From assembly GCA_026712885.1 (NCBI GenBank), contig JAPOPO010000360.1:1-10826 (forward strand): DNA of 10,826 bases, read 5' to 3'. Below, piece by piece: positions 6,617 through 10,826 of the stretch; the stretch's first letter is position 1, and every line of letters starts with the position of its first letter. The translations under genes were made by a program, and so were the position numbers. The DNA is from Rhodospirillales bacterium (lineage in GTDB: Bacteria; Pseudomonadota; Alphaproteobacteria; UBA828). The notes under the pieces were generated by a model, which did no database searches, was not told the origin of the DNA, and was given only the letters and a program-made list of their open reading frames with translations.

Positions 6617-7801
6617 CTACTCGAAGCCGCAGGCCTCCGCCGTCGTCCCGATCGATGCCCAGCCACTCTCGCGGCTGCCGAAGCAACCGTTGCGCCAGTC
6701 CCCCTCGAAGGTCGTGCCGTCGGCTTGCGTGTAGGTGCCCTGGCCGTGCGGCCTGCCCTCGCGCCATCCACCCACGTAGCTCGCGCCGCTGGCCTGGGTA
6801 AGCGTCCCGTGGCCGTGCTGCTTGCCGTCCCGAAGCTCGCCCTCGTAGCGGAAGCCGTTGGCCCAGTCCAAGACCCCGCGTCCGTGCATCTTGCCGCCCT
6901 GCATGGCGCCGTCGTAAACGCCCTCGCCGTTGCGAAAGACCAGGCGCCCGCTGCCCGCTGCCTTGCCGTTGATGCAGGGGCCAGACCAAGTGAGCGGCTC
7001 GTAGTCCATGTTGCCGTAGTTCCACACCTCGCAGGGCTGGTTCTCTGCGATCGACCAGCTCGGGCCCGAGGTTTGGGGGGCGGCTGTCGCATCGGGCGCC
7101 GATGGGGTCGTCGCGCTTGGCGTCGAGCGCGGCTGTTGCGCCACCAATTTCAGGAGCGGTCCGTAAATGTACGCCTCATCGCCGCTGCGCGGGTACGCGA
7201 CCCGCAGCCAGTCTCGCCCCCGGACCTCGCCGGTCACGTGCAGCTCGTCGCCGGTCATCACCGTGCCCACGATGTCGTAGTCGGGGCTGGGGCCGGTCCT
7301 GACATTGGCCGCTTCCCTCGCTGTCATCAGGCGGTCGACGGGTTTCACCCTGTGGCGTCCCCCCGGTGTGGTTTCCAGCGCGGGCTCGTCCTCTTGCTCG
7401 CTCGCCATATCGTCGGTCGGGGCAGGGTCCTCGGTGCCGCACTTGGAGCGCTCGAACGAGAAGTGCCCGACGCACGCCCGCGCCTGGTCGCGAAACTTGG
7501 GCAGACAGCCGACGAATTCCTGGTTCTCTGCCTCGGTCGCGAACTGGGTGTTCTCCCAGCAAAGCGCGATCTTGCGGTCGATGGTGCCGAGGCATTGCGC
7601 GCGCTGCGCGGGAAGGTCCGTGTAGGTGATGCCTTCGATGTCGCCGTGCAGGGGCTTGAGGACGCGCCCGTCAGGTGTCTCGCACTCGAAGGAGAAGCTC
7701 CGGATTTCCGCTTCCGCCGCCTCGGCGCCCGCCCCGAGCATCAGCGCGGCTAGCCCCGTTGCTACCGCGGCGACGATGCTTATGCCCATGCGGTGCTGCA
7801 T
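6617..7801 (-). CDS. Secreted SH3-domain and MORN-repeat protein
   Basis: From ATG 7801 this is a 394-residue exported protein. A signal peptide (hydrophobic about 6-24, cleavage likely in the AEAAEA run near 26-31) is followed by a domain with six Cys (40, 70, 81, 99, 110, 121), suggesting periplasmic disulfides. An acidic linker leads to a bacterial SH3 domain (about 160-218, NVRTGPSPDYDIVGTV and a DWLRV core). A Ser/Thr/Ala/Pro-rich linker (224-248) precedes about four and a half 23-residue MORN repeats (271-375) of the type YEGELRDGKQHGHGTL. SH3 domains of this type often bind cell-wall peptides. The MORN role in bacteria is unclear, so the function is a guess at envelope association. The start could be GTG 7810 (closer to a GGGG) or ATG 7789. 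The frame is open to 7960 but that would overlap the divergent cupin gene, so I reject it. Confidence 0.75.
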   Translation of the reverse strand: MQHRMGISIVAAVATGLAALMLGAGAEAAEAEIRSFSFECETPDGRVLKPLHGDIEGITYTDLPAQRAQCLGTIDRKIALCWENTQFATEAENQEFVGCLPKFRDQARACVGHFSFERSKCGTEDPAPTDDMASEQEDEPALETTPGGRHRVKPVDRLMTAREAANVRTGPSPDYDIVGTVMTGDELHVTGEVRGRDWLRVAYPRSGDEAYIYGPLLKLVAQQPRSTPSATTPSAPDATAAPQTSGPSWSIAENQPCEVWNYGNMDYEPLTWSGPCINGKAAGSGRLVFRNGEGVYDGAMQGGKMHGRGVLDWANGFRYEGELRDGKQHGHGTLTQASGASYVGGWREGRPHGQGTYTQADGTTFEGDWRNGCFGSRESGWASIGTTAEACGFE

Positions 7802-7867
7802 GTCGTGCACCAGCCCCTGAGCCCAATCCGATGGTCGTCCGGCTAAGGTACGCGCCACCACGGCCCG

Positions 7868-7875
7868 AGTATAGT
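7868..7875. promoter_or_regulatory. Possible shared -10 element for the divergent MORN and cupin genes
   Basis: AGTATAGT reads TATACT on the minus strand (7873-7868), towards the MORN gene, and TATAGT on the plus strand (7870-7875), towards the cupin gene. The minus-strand hexamer has a poor -35 (TTCGGA) at 17-bp spacing; I find none for the plus strand. It is the only AT-rich core in the 139-bp gap. Confidence 0.25.
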
Positions 7876-7881
7876 ACAGGT

Positions 7882-7916
7882 GGCGGCGGCTCCGAATTCC
7901 CGAGAGAACCGCCGCC
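7882..7916 (+). repeat. GGCGGCGG/CCGCCGCC stem-loop in the cupin gene leader
   Basis: Perfect 8-bp arms at 7882-7889 and 7909-7916 enclose a 19-nt loop that can add a CTC/GAG pair and contains GAATTC. It ends 6 bp before the purine-rich Shine-Dalgarno region (GGAGAGGGAAGG, 7923-7934) of the cupin gene. It could be a leader hairpin or an operator. Confidence 0.4.
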
Positions 7917-7940
7917 TGGCCCGGAGAGGGAAGGCCGCCG

Positions 7941-8360
7941 ATGGACGCCGACGAGATCATCGCCCGGTACGGACTGACACCGCACCCGGAGGGCGGCCAT
8001 TACCGCGAAATCTTTCGAGCGGACGCTGATGACAGAGGCCGGGGCGCGGTGACCTCCATTTACTATCTCTTGCGTGCTGGCGAGGTCTCGGCCTGGCACC
8101 GGGTCGATGCGGTGGAGATCTGGCATTACCACGCCGGCGATGCACTCAGGCTCGAGCTTTCGCTCGATGGCGTCGAGACCACGAGTCACCGGCTCGGCTT
8201 GGGCGAGGAGGCCTGGCCGCAGGTCGTGGTTCCCATCGGCGCCTGGCAGAGCGCGCGTCCGGAGGGCGCCTGGACTCTGGTCGGCTGTACCGTGGCGCCA
8301 GCCTTCGAGTTTTCCGGGTTCGAGCTCGCCCCGCCCCGCTGGCAGCCGGGAGGTGCGTAG
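7941..8360 (+). CDS. Cupin_5 / DUF985 family protein
   Basis: This 139-residue single-domain cupin covers the whole length of the DUF985 family. Signature segments are GLTPHPEGGHYREIFR (11-26), SIYYLL (39-44), SAWHRVDAVEIWHYHAGD (50-67), PQVVVPIGAWQSA (93-105) and the strongly conserved LVGCTVAPAFEFSGFEL (113-129). His53, Glu59, His62 and His64 are candidates for a metal or ligand site in the barrel. No signal peptide is present, so it is cytoplasmic. No specific reaction is established for most members of this family, and none can be inferred here. A strong purine-rich ribosome binding site (AAGG at 7931-7934, spacing 6) supports ATG 7941. The gene is divergent from the MORN gene and convergent with the decarboxylase gene, with a 21-bp gap containing the palindrome AGCCCGGGCT. 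Confidence 0.88.
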   Translation: MDADEIIARYGLTPHPEGGHYREIFRADADDRGRGAVTSIYYLLRAGEVSAWHRVDAVEIWHYHAGDALRLELSLDGVETTSHRLGLGEEAWPQVVVPIGAWQSARPEGAWTLVGCTVAPAFEFSGFELAPPRWQPGGA

Positions 8361-8381
8361 CGCTCGCGTGGCAAGCCCGGG

Positions 8382-9785
8382 CTAACCCTGTTCTGCGGCG
8401 AAGGCCGCCAGCCGGTCGACGACGTAGCGGAGCGATTCTTCCGTCGTCCTGCGGCTGATGATGCCGAGGCGAACCGCTTCGGGCTCGCCCGGCCTGAGCG
8501 CCTCGGCCCACGCGAGCACGCCTTCGGCCCGCAGGTGCCGGACGGCGTCGGCGGCAGCAAATGCGCCGGCCCGCATCGCCGGGTGAACGGTGCAGACGAC
8601 CGGCAACGGCGTGCGGTTGACGATCTCCCAGCCGGCGTCTTGCAGCAGGCTCCGAAGCGTGTCGCCCAGCGCCGCCTCCCCCTCGATCCTCTGCGCCAGC
8701 GCCTCGGGCTGAAGCACCGCCGTCAGCACCCTGAGCCCGCTGTTGGCGCGCGAGCCCTGAAGGGACAGGGAAGAGAACTCCTGCCGTTGCACGGGACGGC
8801 CCGAGGCGTTGAACGCGCGCTCCACCGGCTCGTGGTGACGGCAGAGAAACATCCCGCCCCCGCCGGCGCCCAGCGGCACCAGCGTCTTGTGCGGGTCGAA
8901 GATCAGCGAATCCGCGCTGTCGAGGCCGGCGAGGCAGGCCTCGCTCAGCCGCGGCGAGAATGCAGCGATGGCGCCCCACGGCGCATCGACATGGAACCAT
9001 GCCCCGTGCTCACGGCAGACCGCGCCGATCTCGGCCAGCGGATCGACGATTCCCGACGGCGTTGCGCCGACCGAGCCGATGACCATGAACGGCAGGAATG
9101 CCCCCGATGCGGCGTCCGCCGCCATCGTGTCCGCGAGCGCGCCCACGTCCATGCGCAGGTCGTCGTCCACCGGCACGGTGCGGACCGATGCGGTGCCGAC
9201 CAGGTTGCGCGCGTTCTTCTCGATCGAGACGTGGGTCTGAGGCGTGACGTAGAGCGCCGGCCGAACCGTGAGCGGCAGCGCGCCGTGGCGCCAGTACTCG
9301 TAGGGCTCCTCGCGCCCGGCCTCGTCGGTGCAGAGCGCCGGATCATAGGCGGTGCAGCGCGGATTGCGATGCGAAAGCTGGTCGGTGAGCGCGACGATCA
9401 TGGCGGTCTGGTTCGCCTCGGTGCCGCACGCGGTGAAGTGCCCGGCCCCGCTCTCGGGATCGATGCCGAAGGTCTTCATGATCAGGTCGACGGCGTATTG
9501 CTCGAAGGCGGCGGAGGCCGGGTGCTGGCCCCTGACCACGATGTTCGCGCCGCGGCGGTTGGTCTCGTCCATGGCGGCGATCGAGGCCGCATCGGCGTCG
9601 ATACAGAAATAGCCCATGTTCAGCGGGCTGCTGACATCGGTGTCGTAGAGGTCGGACAAGCGGCGGAAGACCTGCAAGAGCAGATCTGTCGATATGTCTC
9701 CTGAGCATGGATCGAGATTTTCGCGTACGAGCGCGTAGAGCGCCTCGAAGGCCGGGGCGTCGCGGGTTGCAGGCGCTTGCATCAT
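8382..9785 (-). CDS. PLP-dependent group II decarboxylase (glutamate/aromatic amino acid decarboxylase family)
   Basis: This 467-residue fold-type I PLP enzyme is related to glutamate, tyrosine, DOPA and aspartate decarboxylases. Key sites seen: TACGTEANQTA (118-128) for cofactor phosphate binding, QTHVSIEKN with His185 expected to stack on the PLP ring, HVDAPWG with Asp268 for the pyridine nitrogen, and DPHKTL with Lys300 as the Schiff-base lysine. SSPLNMGYFCID near residue 52 matches the family's N-terminal substrate region. The substrate is uncertain: the usual DAHKW of aromatic and glutamate decarboxylases is DPHKT here, and no partner gene such as an antiporter is adjacent. The start is ATG 9785 (with a second ATG at 9782), supported by GGAG 8 bp upstream at 9797-9794. 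The start overlaps the stop of a 12-codon upstream frame (ATGA), suggesting translational coupling. It is divergent from mucR. Confidence 0.85.
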   Translation of the reverse strand: MMQAPATRDAPAFEALYALVRENLDPCSGDISTDLLLQVFRRLSDLYDTDVSSPLNMGYFCIDADAASIAAMDETNRRGANIVVRGQHPASAAFEQYAVDLIMKTFGIDPESGAGHFTACGTEANQTAMIVALTDQLSHRNPRCTAYDPALCTDEAGREEPYEYWRHGALPLTVRPALYVTPQTHVSIEKNARNLVGTASVRTVPVDDDLRMDVGALADTMAADAASGAFLPFMVIGSVGATPSGIVDPLAEIGAVCREHGAWFHVDAPWGAIAAFSPRLSEACLAGLDSADSLIFDPHKTLVPLGAGGGGMFLCRHHEPVERAFNASGRPVQRQEFSSLSLQGSRANSGLRVLTAVLQPEALAQRIEGEAALGDTLRSLLQDAGWEIVNRTPLPVVCTVHPAMRAGAFAAADAVRHLRAEGVLAWAEALRPGEPEAVRLGIISRRTTEESLRYVVDRLAAFAAEQG

Positions 9786-9820
9786 GGCAGTGGCTCCGTA
9801 GCGGCGGGCCGTTGACGCAT
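9782..9820 (-). CDS. Putative 12-codon leader ORF coupled to the decarboxylase
   Basis: ATG 9820 opens a 12-residue frame (MRQRPAATEPLP) ending in TGA at 9784-9782. The stop overlaps the decarboxylase ATG at 9785-9783 as ATGA. Its Shine-Dalgarno, AAAAGGAGGG at 9839-9830 with a 9-nt spacer, is better than that of the decarboxylase. The combination suggests a translated leader peptide with termination-reinitiation coupling. The peptide has no run of a single amino acid that would point to classical attenuation, although it holds two Arg and three Pro. The frame is too short for statistical support, so coding status is inferred from the ribosome site and overlap only. Confidence 0.4.
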   Translation of the reverse strand: MRQRPAATEPLP

Positions 9821-9832
9821 GCGGAACGGCCC
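9806..9832 (-). promoter_or_regulatory. 27-bp inverted repeat overlapping leader-ORF Shine-Dalgarno and start
   Basis: GGGCCGTT (9806-9813) and AACGGCCC (9825-9832) are perfectly complementary 8-bp arms. The self-complementary CGCATGCG (9816-9823) lies between them. In the minus-strand mRNA the 8-bp stem would pair the GGG end of the Shine-Dalgarno (9832-9830) and place the AUG at 9820 in the loop. It could be an RNA switch on translation of the leader ORF or a DNA operator for a dimeric regulator. Confidence 0.55.
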
Positions 9833-9872
9833 TCCTTTTGTAGAATCCAAGAGTAGAAACGAAGATTCGCGT

Positions 9873-9903
9873 TTGACATTCTCAAGCATATCTTCAATAT
9901 ACT
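9873..9903 (+). promoter_or_regulatory. Sigma-70-type promoter of the mucR-family gene
   Basis: A consensus TTGACA (9873-9878) is followed by AATATA at 9896-9901 (17-bp spacer) or TATACT at 9898-9903 (19-bp spacer). The island from about 9840 to 9945 is markedly AT-rich compared with the rest of the window. Transcription would start near 9908-9911, giving a leader of about 33 nt before the ATG at 9943. Confidence 0.55.
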
Positions 9904-9908
9904 GACGA

Positions 9909-9922
9909 TGACTATCGAGTCA
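9909..9922. promoter_or_regulatory. TGACT-N4-AGTCA inverted repeat at the predicted mucR transcription start
   Basis: TGACT (9909-9913) and AGTCA (9918-9922) form a 5-bp inverted repeat around ATCG. It is centred just downstream of the predicted promoter, where a bound repressor would block initiation or clearance. Short repeats like this also occur by chance. Confidence 0.3.
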
Positions 9923-9942
9923 CCTATGGTAAAGAAATCGAA

Positions 9943-10434
9943 ATGAGTGATACGACAGAACATCCGGGCTCGGATCATGATCTGTTACGCATGACCGCAG
10001 ACGTGGTGACGGCCTATGTCGGCAATAATAACGTGGCGCCGACCGATCTTGCGGAAGTCATTCGCACGGTCCATGGCTCGCTGCGGGAGGCGCAGGCCGG
10101 TGCTGCCGCCGTTGCGGCGCCGCCGAAGCCCGCCGTCCCGATCAAGAAATCGATCACGCCCGATTATCTGATCTGCCTCGAAGACGGCCGCGAGCTGAAG
10201 ATGCTGAAGCGGCATCTGCGCACGACCTACAACATGACTCCGGACGAGTACCGGGCCAAATGGAACCTGGAACCGGATTATCCGATGGTCGCGCCAAACT
10301 ACGCCAAGAGGCGGTCGGAGTTCGCGAAGCAGATCGGCCTCGGTCAGAAACGGCGGAAGGCGGAACCTGCCGAGAGCAACGTGGCGTCGGCCGAAGGCGG
10401 CGCGTCGTCTGCGGGAGGCGGCGGCACTTATTAG
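9943..10434 (+). CDS. Ros/MucR-family transcriptional regulator
   Basis: This 163-residue DNA-binding regulator belongs to the alphaproteobacterial Ros/MucR family, which usually acts as a repressor binding AT-rich targets. The N-terminal part (about 10-50, LLRMTADVVTAYVGNN and VIRTVHGSL) matches the oligomerisation region. An Ala/Pro linker (52-66) leads to the prokaryotic zinc-finger domain: DYLICLEDG (74-82), LKMLKRHLRTTYNMTPDEYRAKW (85-107) and DYPMVAPNYAKRRSEFAKQIGLG (112-134). A Gly/Ser/Ala-rich tail of about 25 residues ends the protein. Of the four Ros-type zinc ligands only Cys78 and His91 are clearly kept. Asp81 replaces the second Cys, and Thr95/Tyr96 occupy the second His position, so it is probably a zinc-independent version. 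No strong Shine-Dalgarno precedes ATG 9943. It is divergent from the decarboxylase and may regulate both itself and that gene. Confidence 0.93.
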   Translation: MSDTTEHPGSDHDLLRMTADVVTAYVGNNNVAPTDLAEVIRTVHGSLREAQAGAAAVAAPPKPAVPIKKSITPDYLICLEDGRELKMLKRHLRTTYNMTPDEYRAKWNLEPDYPMVAPNYAKRRSEFAKQIGLGQKRRKAEPAESNVASAEGGASSAGGGGTY

Positions 10435-10441
10435 TCGCCTC

Positions 10442-10454
10442 AGGGCTTCGCCCT
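10442..10454. terminator. Small hairpin between convergent mucR and EamA genes
   Basis: AGGGC (10442-10446) and GCCCT (10450-10454) form a 5-bp stem with a TTC loop, 8 bp after the mucR stop. The minus-strand EamA stop codon (10455-10453) lies partly in the stem. There is no T-run on either side, so termination activity is doubtful. Confidence 0.2.
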
Positions 10455-10826
10455 AACCCCCGTTGCCTTCCTTGCGGCCGGTCGTGGTCACGAGGAAGAG
10501 CCCGGCGAACATCAGCACCACCGCGCCCCAGATATAGACCGACGGCGCTTCGCCGAAGAACCACATGCCGAAGCCCATGCCGGAGAGCGTCGCGATATAG
10601 TTGACGGTGGAGAAGATCACCGGGCCTGCGCGGCGAATCACCTCGAACACCAGATAGAACGAGACACAGTTGTTGGCCATCGCGCCGATCGTCGCCCCGT
10701 GGCCGATGCCGAAGCCGCCGCCGAAGGCCCACCACTCGCCGGTCGCTGCCATCACGATGAGCACGTAGCCGGCCGATGCCAGCATGAGGCCGCCTGCAAG
10801 CGGCAGCGAGCCCGTCTCCGGCGGGC
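10453..10826 (-). CDS. EamA/DMT-family transporter, C-terminal part
   Basis: The visible 123 codons are the C-terminal third or so of a drug/metabolite-transporter-superfamily permease. The frame is open to the window edge, so the N-terminus and start lie to the right. Four hydrophobic segments are visible: LMLASAGYVLIVMAAT, a GATIGAMANNCVSFYLVFEVI block, VIFSTVNYIATLSGMGFGMWFFGEAPS and YIWGAVVLMFAGLFLVTT. The STVNYIATLSGMGFGMWFFGE segment corresponds to the EamA helix 8-9 region with its conserved Glu. The substrate is unknown. The protein ends in a short charged tail (GRKEGNGG). It is convergent with the mucR-family gene, 18 bp between stops. It is not closely similar to the DMT protein at 3492-4379, so this is not a recent duplication. 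Confidence 0.82.
   Translation of the reverse strand, partial: PPETGSLPLAGGLMLASAGYVLIVMAATGEWWAFGGGFGIGHGATIGAMANNCVSFYLVFEVIRRAGPVIFSTVNYIATLSGMGFGMWFFGEAPSVYIWGAVVLMFAGLFLVTTTGRKEGNGG

Noticed and set aside
7802..7960. Extension of the MORN-repeat protein upstream to ATG 7960
   Set aside because: It would overlap the start of the cupin gene and bury the signal peptide about 55 residues inside the protein.
8374..8383. Palindrome AGCCCGGGCT between the cupin and decarboxylase stops
   Set aside because: Without a loop or T-run it cannot act as an intrinsic terminator, and a 10-bp GC palindrome is unremarkable at this base composition.
1..10826. CRISPR arrays, insertion sequences, toxin-antitoxin or phage-defence modules
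   Set aside because: No spaced direct repeats, transposase or integrase motifs, or defence-gene signatures were seen on either strand.

Overview
The window is GC-rich and densely coded. It looks like a chromosomal stretch of an alphaproteobacterium. The best taxonomic clues are a Ros/MucR-family regulator, a DinB polymerase with an N-terminal Cys4 knuckle, and a Tat-exported sulfite-oxidase-family enzyme. I see no rRNA, tRNA, CRISPR array, insertion sequence, integrase or other sign of a mobile element. Gaps between genes are short (4 to about 250 bp), and none exceeds 300 bp.

Layout from left to right: (1) the 5' part of boxC, minus strand, running off the left edge (aerobic benzoyl-CoA 'box' pathway). 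(2) Divergent from it, a Tat-signal molybdopterin sulfite-oxidase-family enzyme. (3) Two plus-strand transporters, a YcaD-like MFS protein and an EamA/DMT protein with a TTG start. (4) dinB (DNA polymerase IV), minus strand, convergent with the EamA gene. (5) A 253-bp gap holding a perfect 11-bp inverted repeat, then a DUF2268-type zinc metalloprotease on the plus strand. (6) Convergent with that, a secreted SH3-plus-MORN-repeat protein on the minus strand. (7) Divergent from it, a small DUF985 cupin. (8) Convergent with the cupin, a group II PLP-dependent decarboxylase on the minus strand. (9) Divergent from that, a MucR-type regulator. (10) The C-terminal part of a second EamA/DMT transporter, minus strand, running off the right edge.

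Most genes are singletons in alternating orientation, so the window does not read as one operon or one pathway. Only the two plus-strand transporters could share a transcript. I did not find convincing evidence of a new multi-gene system.

The most interesting structure is in the 157-bp region between the decarboxylase and mucR. On the minus strand a near-ideal Shine-Dalgarno sequence serves a 12-codon reading frame whose TGA overlaps the decarboxylase start as ATGA. A 27-bp inverted repeat covers part of that Shine-Dalgarno and the small ORF's start codon. This looks like a translationally coupled leader peptide or an operator. On the mucR side an AT-rich promoter island with a TTGACA box stands out from the GC-rich surroundings.
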